From: Oscillospiraceae bacterium
GTDB taxonomy: Bacteria; Bacillota; Clostridia; Oscillospirales; Oscillospiraceae
Direction: 5' to 3'
DNA: 15,935 nucleotides
Assembly (NCBI GenBank): GCA_016286595.1
Contig: JAEETR010000015.1
Span: forward strand, 1 to 15,935
Shown: positions 8,361-15,594 of the stretch, piece after piece
How positions within the stretch are numbered: position 1 is the stretch's first letter
Layout: every line of letters begins with the position of its first letter
Made by a program: the position numbers and the translations under genes
The notes under the pieces: model-generated
Database searches by the model: none
What the model was told of the DNA's origin: nothing
The model's input: only the letters and a program-made list of their open reading frames with translations

Positions 8361-8978
8361 GTGAGTTTTCTTGATGTGTCCGTCAGGGAGTTCACCGAGG
8401 CTCTGGCCTCGAAAGCCGCCGTACCCGGCGGCGGAGGCGCCAGCGCCCTCGTCGGCGCCGTGGGCATCGCGCTGGGAGACATGGTGGGTGAGCTCACCGT
8501 GGGAAAGAAGCGTTACGCCGCCGTGGAGGAGGACGTGAAGGCCCTTATGGAAAAGGCGCAGGACCTGCGCGTGCGGCTTCTGGAGTGCGTGGACAAGGAC
8601 GCCGCCGCCTTCGAGCCCCTTTCAAAAGCCTACGGCATACCCAGGGACGACCCGGCCCGGGACGAGATCATGGAGAAATGCCTCCGTGACGCCGCGGCCG
8701 TGCCCATGGAGATACTTGAGCTTGCCTGTCAGGCCATCGAGCTGCAGGAGCAGTTCGCCGAGAAAGGCAGCGTCATCGCCGTGTCCGACGCCGCCACCGG
8801 AGTGGTGTTCTGCTGGAGCGCCATGTACGGCGCGGCGGTGAACGTGAGGGTGAACACCAAGGCCATGAAGGACCGGGAGTACGCCGAGGCGCTGAACAAA
8901 AAAGTCGACGGGATGATGGCTAAATACTGGCCCGTGGCCGACAGGGTCTACGAGGGCGTTTACAGGAGGCTGAGCTGA
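8361..8978 (+). CDS. fchA: Methenyltetrahydrofolate cyclohydrolase, FTCD cyclodeaminase-like family
   Basis: A 205-residue protein of the cyclodeaminase/cyclohydrolase family (PF04961), which includes clostridial FchA. FchA hydrolyses 5,10-methenyl-THF to 10-formyl-THF. The family signature PGGGGASAL is at residues 22-30 after FLDVSVREFTEALAS, and the protein is mostly helical, as expected. I chose the GTG at 8361 because AAAGAGGTG (8346-8354) is well placed for it; an in-frame GTG at 8352 lies inside that ribosome binding site. Its stop overlaps the folD start by one base (TGATG), so the two are tightly coupled. Because the adjacent FolD lacks the cyclohydrolase lysine, this protein is the likely cyclohydrolase. 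The alternative, a formimino-THF cyclodeaminase for histidine breakdown, is less likely because no formiminotransferase domain or hut gene is nearby. Confidence 0.85.
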   Translation: MSFLDVSVREFTEALASKAAVPGGGGASALVGAVGIALGDMVGELTVGKKRYAAVEEDVKALMEKAQDLRVRLLECVDKDAAAFEPLSKAYGIPRDDPARDEIMEKCLRDAAAVPMEILELACQAIELQEQFAEKGSVIAVSDAATGVVFCWSAMYGAAVNVRVNTKAMKDREYAEALNKKVDGMMAKYWPVADRVYEGVYRRLS

Positions 8979-9832
8979 TGGCACGGATATTGAAGGGCGG
9001 TCCCGTGGCCGCCGCCATAAACGAAAGAACGATCGCCGCGGTCGAACAACTGAAGAAAAAGGGCGTCTCGCCCACTCTGGCCATCCTGCGGGTGGGAGAG
9101 AAGGAGGACGACCTGAGCTACGAGCGGGGCGTCATAAAAAACTGCTCGAAGGTGGGCATTGACGTGCGCGTCACCGCCCTGAGCGCCGACGTCGCGTCCG
9201 AGGACTTTTTCGCCGCGCTGGAGGGCCTCAACAGGGACGACACCGTCCACGGCATACTCATGTTCCGCCCTCTGCCCAAACACATTGACCCCAACGCCGC
9301 CAGAAACGCCATCGACCCCCGCAAGGACGTGGACGGCTGCGGCGACGCGTCGCTGGCGGGCGTGTTCACCGACACGGCCGTGGGCTTCGCGCCCTGCACG
9401 GCCTGGGCCGCGATGGAGATAATCGACTATTACGGCGTGGAGTGCTCCGGCAGAAGCGCCGCCGTCATCGGCCGCTCGCTGGTGGTGGGCAGGCCCCTCG
9501 CGATGCTGCTCATGCACAGAAACGCCACCGTGACCATCCTGCACACCCGCAGCACGGACGTCCCCGCCGTCACGAGGGGGGCGGACATCGTGGTGGCCTC
9601 CGCCGGCCGCCCCGAGATGCTGGGAGCGGAGTATTTCGCCCCGGGCCAGACCGTGATCGACGTGGGCATCAGCTGGAACGAGGAGAAGGGGAAGCTCTGC
9701 GGCGACGTGCTGTTTGAAGAGGCCGAGCCGATAGTTGGCGCTATCACCCCCGTGCCCGGCGGCGTGGGCACCGTCACAACGGCGGTGCTGCTCAACCACG
9801 TGGCGACGGCGGCACAGAACATGGCGAAATGA
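8978..9832 (+). CDS. folD: Methylene-THF dehydrogenase, FolD family, probably lacking cyclohydrolase activity
   Basis: A 284-residue FolD-family protein that oxidises 5,10-methylene-THF to 5,10-methenyl-THF with NAD(P)+. The family frame is clear: KDVDG at 116-120 (Asp119 matches the conserved folate-site Asp), VIGRSLVVGRPLAMLL in the nucleotide-binding fold, TVIDVGI and ITPVPGGVGTVT. Two active-site positions are altered. Aligned with E. coli FolD by the shared VG-8-Y spacing, Tyr48 is kept, but the lysine four residues on (E. coli Lys54) is Val52. The QLPLP motif reads FRPLP, so the Gln is Phe96. That lysine is required for the cyclohydrolase reaction in this family, so I infer a dehydrogenase-only enzyme that hands methenyl-THF to FchA. 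The ATG overlaps the fchA stop by one base. Automatic annotation as bifunctional would probably be wrong. Confidence 0.9.
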   Translation: MARILKGGPVAAAINERTIAAVEQLKKKGVSPTLAILRVGEKEDDLSYERGVIKNCSKVGIDVRVTALSADVASEDFFAALEGLNRDDTVHGILMFRPLPKHIDPNAARNAIDPRKDVDGCGDASLAGVFTDTAVGFAPCTAWAAMEIIDYYGVECSGRSAAVIGRSLVVGRPLAMLLMHRNATVTILHTRSTDVPAVTRGADIVVASAGRPEMLGAEYFAPGQTVIDVGISWNEEKGKLCGDVLFEEAEPIVGAITPVPGGVGTVTTAVLLNHVATAAQNMAK

Positions 9833-9836
9833 CCAC

Positions 9837-9859
9837 CGGCCCCCTCCCGCAGGGGGCCG
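9837..9859. repeat. CGGCCCCCT/AGGGGGCCG hairpin after folD
   Basis: Perfect 9-bp arms at 9837-9845 and 9851-9859 with the loop CCCGC, starting four bases after the folD stop. A second, less regular GC-rich inverted repeat (CGCCTCCCC with GGGGGGCG) follows at 9872-9890. There is no T-run, so termination before the transporter operon is possible but unproven. It shares the C5/G5 core with 1723-1746 and 8306-8335. Confidence 0.6.
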
Positions 9860-9921
9860 CGATCATGGAAACGCCTCCCCGCGGGGGGCGGCATCCGCGA
9901 ATACGTAAAGGAAGAACGCCC

Positions 9922-11025
9922 ATGAAAGTCGTACTTAAAAATCTGACGAAAATATTCCCCAACCGCAACAAAAAGATCCATTCCGACGTCATCGCCGTCA
10001 GCGACTTCGATTTCGAGATACCCGACGGCAAACTCATCGGTCTTCTGGGCCCCTCCGGCTGCGGCAAAAGCACGGTGCTGAACCTCATCAGCGGCCTTGA
10101 GACGCCGACGAAGGGCCGTATCCTCTTCGGCGACGACGACGTGACCGACCTGCCCCCGGAGAACAGGGGGGTGGGACTGGTGTTCCAGAACTACGCGCTC
10201 TACCCCCACATGACCGTGCGGCAGAACATAATGTTCCCTCTGCAGAACCTGAAGGGCGACAAAAAGCCCTCTAAGGAGGAGATGGAGCGGCGGGTCCTGG
10301 AGGCGGCGAAGCTGGTGCAGATAGATCACCTCATGGACCGCAAGCCCTCGGAGATGTCAGGCGGACAGCAGCAGCGGGTGGCCATAGCCCGGGCGCTGGT
10401 GAAGATGCCGGCGGTGCTGCTGCTGGACGAGCCCCTGTCGAACCTTGACGCCCGGCTGCGCCTGCAGACCCGGGAGGAACTGCGGAGGATCCAGCGGGAG
10501 ACGGGCATAACCACCATATTCGTCACCCACGACCAGGAGGAGGCCATGAGCATCTCCGACATGATAGTGGTGATGGAGACCGGCGTAATGCAGCAGATGG
10601 GAGCGCCCCAGACGGTGTACGACGACCCGGTGAACCTGTTCGTGGCGAAATTCCTGGGCACACCCCCCATCAACGTTTTTGCCGGCGAGGTGAAGGGGGA
10701 GACCCTTTATCTGGGCGGCACGGCGGTGCTGTCCGTCCCCGGCGCGCCCGACGGTGCCGTGACTGTGGGCGTAAGACCCGAGGGGTTCATCCTCGACGAG
10801 ACGGGGCCCTTTGAGGGCGCCCTCAGCCGAGTGGAGGTCATGGGACGGGATACCAGCGTCATATTCACCCATCCTCAGTGCGTCAGCGGCGACATCCGGG
10901 CCATAATAAGCGCGGAGAACAGGGTGGACGAGTCAAAGCCCGCCGTCCGATTCTCCCTCAAGCCTCACAAGACCCATCTCTTCGCCGCCGATACCGGCGA
11001 GCGGGTCCGCTTCAAAGACAGGTGA
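9922..11025 (+). CDS. ABC transporter ATP-binding protein, MalK/UgpC-like (CUT1 sugar-type importer)
   Basis: A 367-residue nucleotide-binding subunit that powers import at the inner face of the membrane. Walker A is GPSGCGKST (Lys49). The Q-loop is VFQNYALYPHMTV. The signature is MSGGQQQR, with Met145 where Leu is usual. Walker B ends in Asp169-Glu170 (LLLDEPLSNLDA), and the switch His203 is in FVTHDQEEA. The last 120 or so residues form the TOBE/regulatory extension typical of MalK, UgpC and MsmK rather than of amino acid or peptide importers. The start is the ATG at 9922, with AAAGGA at 9907-9912; the longer frame from 9829 translates the GC-rich hairpin region and is rejected. The two permeases and the binding protein follow with gaps of 4 and 10 bp and a 4-bp overlap, so this is one operon. 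The substrate is unknown. Confidence 0.93.
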   Translation: MKVVLKNLTKIFPNRNKKIHSDVIAVSDFDFEIPDGKLIGLLGPSGCGKSTVLNLISGLETPTKGRILFGDDDVTDLPPENRGVGLVFQNYALYPHMTVRQNIMFPLQNLKGDKKPSKEEMERRVLEAAKLVQIDHLMDRKPSEMSGGQQQRVAIARALVKMPAVLLLDEPLSNLDARLRLQTREELRRIQRETGITTIFVTHDQEEAMSISDMIVVMETGVMQQMGAPQTVYDDPVNLFVAKFLGTPPINVFAGEVKGETLYLGGTAVLSVPGAPDGAVTVGVRPEGFILDETGPFEGALSRVEVMGRDTSVIFTHPQCVSGDIRAIISAENRVDESKPAVRFSLKPHKTHLFAADTGERVRFKDR

Positions 11026-11029
11026 GCGC

Positions 11030-11920
11030 ATGAAGGGTAAAAATCTCAAGAGCTGGCTGTATCTTCTGCCGGCGGTGATATTCCTGGCCTGCTTCATGGT
11101 CTACCCCCTGGTGGACGTGGTCGTCTACTCCCTGGAGGAGGGGTACAACTCCGCCTCGCAGACGTATACGGGCGTGGGGATTTACAACTTCTCCTACGTG
11201 CTGCGGGACCCCTATTTCCTGCAGGCGGTGAAAAATACCCTCATCCTTGTGGTGATAACGGTGCCGCTGTCAACGGGGCTGGCGCTTCTGATATCCGTGG
11301 GTCTTTCCTCGATAAAAAAGCTGCGGGAGCTTTTTCAGACGGTGTATTTTCTGCCCTACGTCACCAACACGCTGGCGGTGGGCCTGGTGTTCATGATACT
11401 TTTCAAAAAGACCGCCTATACCGACGGCCTGGTGAACCTTATGATATCCTGGTTCGGCGGGCAGGGCGTGGACTTCATCGACGGCCCCTACTGGGCCAAG
11501 ATGTTCGTTCTGTGCTTCTACACGCTGTGGATAGTCATGCCCTTCAAGATACTCATCCTCACCAGCGCGCTGGCGTCGGTGAACAAAAACTATTACGACG
11601 CGGCAAAGCTTGACGCCGCCACCCCCTGGCGCATCTTCACCCGCATCACCCTGCCCATGATATCCCCCAGCGTGTTCTATCTCATCATCACCGGCTTCAT
11701 AGGCGCCTTCAAGGCCTATTCCGACGCGGTGGCCCTTTTCGGCGTGAACCTGAACGCCGCGGGCATGAACACCATCGTGGGCTACGTTTACGATATGCTC
11801 TACGGCAATTCCGGCGGCTATCCCAGCTACGCCAGCGCCGCGGCGCTTATACTCTTCGCCATCGTGTTCACCATCACCTGCATAAATCTGACGGTGAGCC
11901 GCGATCACGTTTACTATTGA
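11030..11920 (+). CDS. ABC transporter permease, MalF/UgpA-like
   Basis: A 296-residue inner-membrane protein with about six hydrophobic segments, the first at residues 8-28 (YLLPAVIFLACFMVYPLVD). The ATPase-docking EAA loop is at about 188-210 (YYDAAKLDAATPW ... ITLP). This is the first of the two permease chains of a CUT1-type importer and would form the channel with the next gene product. The ATG is four bases after the ATPase stop. The upstream ribosome binding site (AGGTGAG) is modest, so translation may depend on coupling to the gene before it. No periplasmic extension like that of enteric MalF is present. Substrate unknown: the family alone does not tell, and no sugar enzymes lie in the window. 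Confidence 0.92.
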   Translation: MKGKNLKSWLYLLPAVIFLACFMVYPLVDVVVYSLEEGYNSASQTYTGVGIYNFSYVLRDPYFLQAVKNTLILVVITVPLSTGLALLISVGLSSIKKLRELFQTVYFLPYVTNTLAVGLVFMILFKKTAYTDGLVNLMISWFGGQGVDFIDGPYWAKMFVLCFYTLWIVMPFKILILTSALASVNKNYYDAAKLDAATPWRIFTRITLPMISPSVFYLIITGFIGAFKAYSDAVALFGVNLNAAGMNTIVGYVYDMLYGNSGGYPSYASAAALILFAIVFTITCINLTVSRDHVYY

Positions 11921-11930
11921 GGCGGCGGCC

Positions 11931-12803
11931 ATGGAAGAAAGAGATTTTGAAAAGATAGAGCGCTCCGCCGCCGCAAGACGGCGCTTAAAGAGCGCGGTGA
12001 CGTATCTGCTGCTGGCGCTGTGGGCGCTGATGGTGCTGTTCCCCTTCTACTGGATGATACTGTCCTCGGTGAAGAGCTACAGCGCCTACAACTCCGAGTA
12101 TATCCCGGCGTTCATCACCCTCTCGCCCACGCTGCAGAACTATTTCGACGCGTTTACGGCGGTGCCCCTGGGGCGCTACTTCCTCAATACCGCCCTGTTC
12201 ACCCTGCTGACCACCGGGATAATGCTGGTGGTGGTCATCCCGGCGGCCTACGCCTTCGCAAGACTTGAGTTCAAGGGCAAGAACGCGGTGTTCGCCCTGT
12301 TCCTTTCCCTTATGATGATACCCAACGAGCTGGTCATCATCACAAACTTCGTCACCATCACCGACCTGGGCCTTCGCAACTCCTTCCCGGGTCTTATACT
12401 GCCGTCGGTGATGTCGGTTTTCTACATCTACCTTCTGAAGGAGAACTTCGAGCAGGTGCCCGATGAGCTGTACAAGGCCGCCAAGGTGGACGGCACCTCC
12501 GATTTCGGATATCTCGTAAAGGTGATGCTGCCCATCTGCCGCCCCACGGTGGTGACCATAATCATCCTCAAGGTCATCGAGTGCTGGAACTCCTACGTGT
12601 GGCCCCGGCTCATCACCGACGATTCCGCCTACTTCCTGGTGTCCAACGGCATACAGGAGATACGGGAAAACGGCTTCGGCCGGGAGAACATCCCCGCTAT
12701 GATGGCGGCGGTGGTGGTCATCTCCGTGCCGCTCATCATCCTCTTCCTGGTGTTCCACCGGAAGATAATGGAGGGCGTTTCGAGAGGGGGCACCAAGGGA
12801 TGA
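11931..12803 (+). CDS. ABC transporter permease, MalG/UgpE-like
   Basis: A 290-residue inner-membrane protein, the partner of the preceding permease. A short charged N-terminus (EERDFEKIERSAAARRRLK) is followed by about six hydrophobic segments starting near residue 25 (YLLLALWALMVLFPFYWMI). The EAA loop is at about 181-200 (YKAAKVDGTSDFGYL ... MLP), with the AAKVDG form common in the MalG side of CUT1 systems. The start at 11931 follows GAGGCGG. The stop at 12801-12803 overlaps the first possible ATG of the binding-protein gene. Conserved order and overlap place it firmly in the transporter operon. Confidence 0.92.
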   Translation: MEERDFEKIERSAAARRRLKSAVTYLLLALWALMVLFPFYWMILSSVKSYSAYNSEYIPAFITLSPTLQNYFDAFTAVPLGRYFLNTALFTLLTTGIMLVVVIPAAYAFARLEFKGKNAVFALFLSLMMIPNELVIITNFVTITDLGLRNSFPGLILPSVMSVFYIYLLKENFEQVPDELYKAAKVDGTSDFGYLVKVMLPICRPTVVTIIILKVIECWNSYVWPRLITDDSAYFLVSNGIQEIRENGFGRENIPAMMAAVVVISVPLIILFLVFHRKIMEGVSRGGTKG

Positions 12804-14398
12804 GAGTTATGAAAAGACTTGCCGCCCTCGCGCTGTGCGCGGTGATGCTGGCCCTGTCATTGTCCGCCTGCCACGGTTCCCGGGGCATGCCGGCCTTCGA
12901 GATACCCGGGCAGTTCGACACCTCCCGGGACTACGAGATAACATTCTGGGCCAAGAACGACACCAACAAGACGCAGACCGCCATCTATCAGCGGGCAATA
13001 GCCGACTTTGAGACGCTCTACCCGAACATAAAGGTGAATCTCCGGCTCTACACCGACTACGGCCGCATATACAACGACGTCATCACCAACATCGCCACCC
13101 GCACCACCCCCAACGTGTGCATCACCTACCCTGACCACATCGCCACCTACCTCATAGGCGACGAGGTGGTGGTGCCCCTGGACGGACTGATGAGGGACGA
13201 AAAGTACGGGCTCGGCGGCAGCGAGCTGAGATTCGACGGCCCCGCGGCGGACGAGCTGGTGCCCCAGTTCATCGGAGAGTGCGCCATAGGCGACAGGCAC
13301 TACGCCCTGCCGTACATGCGCTCCACGGAGGCCTGCTACGTGAACAAGACCTACGTGGAAAAGCTGGGCTACACTCTGCCGGAAACGCTGACCTGGGACT
13401 TCGTGTGGGAGGTGTCCGACGCCGCGACGGCCAGGGACGCTGACGGCAACTACCTCGTCAACGGCCAGAAGGTGATGATACCCTTCATCTACAAGTCCAC
13501 CGACAACATGATGATACAGATGCTGCGCCAGCGGAACGCGGGCTACTCCGACGAAAGCGGCGACGTGCTCATCTTCAACGACACGACCCGGGAACTGCTG
13601 TTCAACATAGCGGACCACGTGGAAAAGGGCGCCTTCTCCACCTTCAAGATATCCAGCTATCCCGCCAACTTCCTCAACGCCGGACAGTGCATCTTCGCCG
13701 TGGACTCCACCGCCGGAGCCACGTGGATGGGCACCGACGCGCCTTTGCTGGACATAAGCGAGGACAAGCTGGTGGAGTTCGAGACGGCGGTGATGACCGT
13801 GCCGCAGTTCGACGTGAACGACCCGAAGATGATATCCCAGGGTCCCAGCGTGTGCGTGTTCAACAAGTCCGACCCCCAGGAGGTGCTGGCCTCGTGGCTG
13901 TTCGCCCAGTACCTGCTGACCAACGACGTGCAGATAGCCTATTCCGAGACGGAGGGGTATCTGCCCGTCACCTCCAAGGCGCTGAACGACCCCCAGTACA
14001 GGGAGTATCTGTCCCGCCGGGGCGAGGACGACCAGGAGCACTACTACGTCAAGATCGACGCGGCAAAACTGCTGATGGACAACGTGCAGTATACCTTCGT
14101 CACGCCGGTGTTCAACGGCTCCGCCTCCCTGCGGGACGCCGCCGGGCAGATGATAGAGAACGTGGTCAAGTCCGTGCGGCGCCATGAAACGTTGGACGGC
14201 GAGTATATGACGAAGCTGCAGCGGGACGTGACGGCCCTGTACCGCCTCGACCAGTTCGGGGACGTCACGGCGTCCGGTATCGGCGAGCTCGGACCCATGC
14301 CCGCCACGTCAAAGGCGCTGCTCATGACCCTCGCCGCCGTGTGGGCGGGGCTGGGCGTGTTGGCACTTTGCAGATTTGTCCGGAGACGCAGACGGTAA
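12800..14398 (+). CDS. ABC transporter substrate-binding lipoprotein with a C-terminal membrane anchor
   Basis: A 532-residue extracellular solute-binding protein (family 1 type) and the substrate receptor of the importer encoded just before it. The signal peptide RLAALALCAVMLALSLSAC ends in a lipobox (LSAC, Cys24). Family-like segments follow: YEITFWAKNDTNKTQTAIY, FETLYPNIKVNL, YALPYMRSTEACYVNK and DPQEVLASWLFAQYLL. Unusually, the C-terminus has a hydrophobic stretch at about 506-524 (ALLMTLAAVWAGLGVLALC) followed by R-F-V and five arginines, which reads as a second membrane anchor with its tail inside. The ATG at 12800 overlaps the permease stop (ATGA); the ATG at 12809, with AAGGGA eight bases upstream, is an equally good start and changes nothing important. 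The likely ligand is a sugar or polyol derivative by family, but this is not shown. No terminator is visible after the stop. Confidence 0.88.
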   Translation: MRVMKRLAALALCAVMLALSLSACHGSRGMPAFEIPGQFDTSRDYEITFWAKNDTNKTQTAIYQRAIADFETLYPNIKVNLRLYTDYGRIYNDVITNIATRTTPNVCITYPDHIATYLIGDEVVVPLDGLMRDEKYGLGGSELRFDGPAADELVPQFIGECAIGDRHYALPYMRSTEACYVNKTYVEKLGYTLPETLTWDFVWEVSDAATARDADGNYLVNGQKVMIPFIYKSTDNMMIQMLRQRNAGYSDESGDVLIFNDTTRELLFNIADHVEKGAFSTFKISSYPANFLNAGQCIFAVDSTAGATWMGTDAPLLDISEDKLVEFETAVMTVPQFDVNDPKMISQGPSVCVFNKSDPQEVLASWLFAQYLLTNDVQIAYSETEGYLPVTSKALNDPQYREYLSRRGEDDQEHYYVKIDAAKLLMDNVQYTFVTPVFNGSASLRDAAGQMIENVVKSVRRHETLDGEYMTKLQRDVTALYRLDQFGDVTASGIGELGPMPATSKALLMTLAAVWAGLGVLALCRFVRRRRR

Positions 14399-14416
14399 AT
14401 TTATCCCTTGTGCTCA

Positions 14417-14444
14417 TTGATTTATACGGAAATAGTAATATAAT
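14417..14444 (+). promoter_or_regulatory. Sigma-A-type promoter of the lipoprotein gene
   Basis: The -35 is TTGATT (14417-14422) and the -10 is a perfect TATAAT (14439-14444), with a 16-bp spacer in AT-rich DNA. Transcription would start near 14451, about 50 bases before the ATG at 14501. It separates this gene from the transporter operon upstream. Confidence 0.75.
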
Positions 14445-14450
14445 TGTGGT

Positions 14451-14477
14451 GTTAGTCAGGGCGGAACGCCCCATAAC
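14451..14477 (+). promoter_or_regulatory. 5'-UTR hairpin or operator-like palindrome
   Basis: GGGCG (14459-14463) pairs with CGCCC (14467-14471) around GAA, and GTTA (14451-14454) can pair outside it with TAAC (14474-14477). It lies at the predicted transcript start, so it could be an operator or an mRNA-stabilising 5' hairpin. Confidence 0.4.
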
Positions 14478-14500
14478 CGAATAAAAAAAGGAGAATGGAA

Positions 14501-15205
14501 ATGAAAAAGATCATAGCTGTCGCTCTCGTCCTCGTGACGGTGCTGGCTCTGGCCGGCTGCTCCAGCAAGAGCTCCGACCCCAACGTCATCACTCACGCCC
14601 AGTACGTGGAGAAGGCGCTGGATGAGGAAGTCGTTATCGAGACCTACGTTCAGGCCCATCAGTCCTGGTGGGACAACAAGGTGACCGTCTACGCCCAGTC
14701 CAAGGACGGCGCTTACTTCATCTATGAGATGGCCGCCACCGAGGAAGAGGCCAAGAAGCTGACCCCGGGCACCAAGATAAAGGTCACCGGCTACAAGAGC
14801 GAGTGGGCCGGCGAGGTTGAGATCGTTGACGCCACCTTTGAGATCCTCAAGGGCAGCTACAAGGCCAAGGCCACAGACGTGACCAAGCTGCTGGGCACCG
14901 ACGAGCTTATCAAGCATCAGAACGAGTTCGTGTCCTTCAAGGGCATGACCGTCGAGGATTACGGCGACGGCAACGCCTTCGCCTACAAGAACCCCGAGGA
15001 GAAGAGCGACGACCTGTACTTCAAGGTCTCCAAGGACGGCAAGACCTACGAGTTCTGCGTTGAGTTCTATCTCACCGGCAAGGATACCGACGTCTACAAG
15101 GCCGTCGAGGGCCTGAAGATCGGCGACAAGGTCGATCTGGAGGGCTTCCTGTACTGGTACGAGGGCGCCAATCCCCACATCACCTCCGTCAAGGTCGTGA
15201 AATAA
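14501..15205 (+). CDS. Lipoprotein of unknown function
   Basis: A 234-residue secreted lipoprotein. The signal peptide MKKIIAVALVLVTVLALAGC has the lipobox LAGC (Cys20), followed by a short Ser/Lys linker. I do not recognise the mature domain. It shows two halves of similar flavour, about 35-110 and 125-234. Each is strand-rich and ends in a segment like PGTKIKVTGYKSEW or IGDKVDLEGFLYWYEG followed by a strand, which resembles the closing strands of OB folds. That fold suggestion is inference only. The start is the ATG at 14501, seven bases after GGAG (14490-14493). An in-frame ATG at 14495 is too close to that site. The gene stands alone, with its own promoter (14417-14444) and terminator (15226-15270). 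It does not belong to the transporter operon by any sign except proximity. Confidence 0.88.
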   Translation: MKKIIAVALVLVTVLALAGCSSKSSDPNVITHAQYVEKALDEEVVIETYVQAHQSWWDNKVTVYAQSKDGAYFIYEMAATEEEAKKLTPGTKIKVTGYKSEWAGEVEIVDATFEILKGSYKAKATDVTKLLGTDELIKHQNEFVSFKGMTVEDYGDGNAFAYKNPEEKSDDLYFKVSKDGKTYEFCVEFYLTGKDTDVYKAVEGLKIGDKVDLEGFLYWYEGANPHITSVKVVK

Positions 15206-15225
15206 TGGGCCGCTGAACGGCTGAA

Positions 15226-15270
15226 AAACGGCTCCGGTAAAGGTTTTCTTACCGGAGCCGTTTATTTTTT
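15226..15270 (+). terminator. Intrinsic terminator of the lipoprotein gene
   Basis: AAACGGCTCCGGTAA (15226-15240) pairs perfectly over 15 bp with TTACCGGAGCCGTTT (15249-15263) around an 8-base loop, followed by a T-rich tail to 15270. The A-rich left arm would let it work weakly in the reverse direction too. Confidence 0.93.
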
Positions 15271-15301
15271 GAAAAATTGTATTATTTTTGCACAAAGACT
15301 A

Positions 15302-15330
15302 TTGACAGGATCGGAGAATTGTAGTATATT
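15302..15330 (+). promoter_or_regulatory. Strong sigma-A-type promoter driving the structured RNA
   Basis: A perfect TTGACA (15302-15307), a 17-bp spacer and TATATT (15325-15330). The upstream 15262-15300 is AT-rich, like an UP element. Predicted start is near A15337. No open reading frame of gene size follows before the terminator at 15587-15649. Confidence 0.85.
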
Positions 15331-15561
15331 ATGACCACAAGGAAGAAATCCTTATCAGCCCCGGCCGTAAGGATTGCGGCACAGTACAGCGGGGCGTCAA
15401 TGGCGCAGCGGATTACGCCGACGGACTGATTTTTAGCTATGGGGTTGGCTCACATAGAGCCGGGCTGGTCGTAAGGACCATGTTTACAGCTATCAGAATT
15501 TTCTGCCGGGCAAGCTCAGGTCCGCGAAGGTCGCCAAATACGTGCGAAAGAGAGGTAACCA

Positions 15562-15594
15562 ATGATGTTAGATAATAAGAATTCAGAAAAATAA
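15562..15594 (+). CDS. Possible ten-codon leader peptide inside the structured RNA
   Basis: ATG at 15562 opens MMLDNKNSEK and stops with TAA at 15592-15594. A good ribosome binding site, AGAGAGG (about 15549-15555), lies seven bases upstream. The stop codon is within the left arm of the terminator hairpin (15587-15600), so a ribosome on this ORF would disturb that arm. This is the geometry of a leader peptide or of a truncated gene start. A chance ORF is possible. Confidence 0.4.
   Translation: MMLDNKNSEK

Noticed and set aside
9829..9921. Upstream extension of the ABC ATPase gene overlapping folD
   Set aside because: It translates the GC-rich hairpins between the genes; the ATG at 9922 has a ribosome binding site and gives the usual family N-terminus.
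12857..14185. 442-codon open frame on the minus strand across the binding-protein gene
   Set aside because: Antisense to a supported lipoprotein gene, with low-complexity His/Val/Gly-rich translation and no start context.
14495..14500. ATG six bases before the chosen lipoprotein start
   Set aside because: It lies only one base after GGAG, too close for initiation; the ATG at 14501 has normal spacing and gives a standard MKK signal peptide.
15505..15535. Resemblance of CTCAGGTCC to the SRP RNA apical region
   Set aside because: The conserved GGAAGGAAGCAGC-type loop of SRP RNA does not follow, so the match is short and probably chance.
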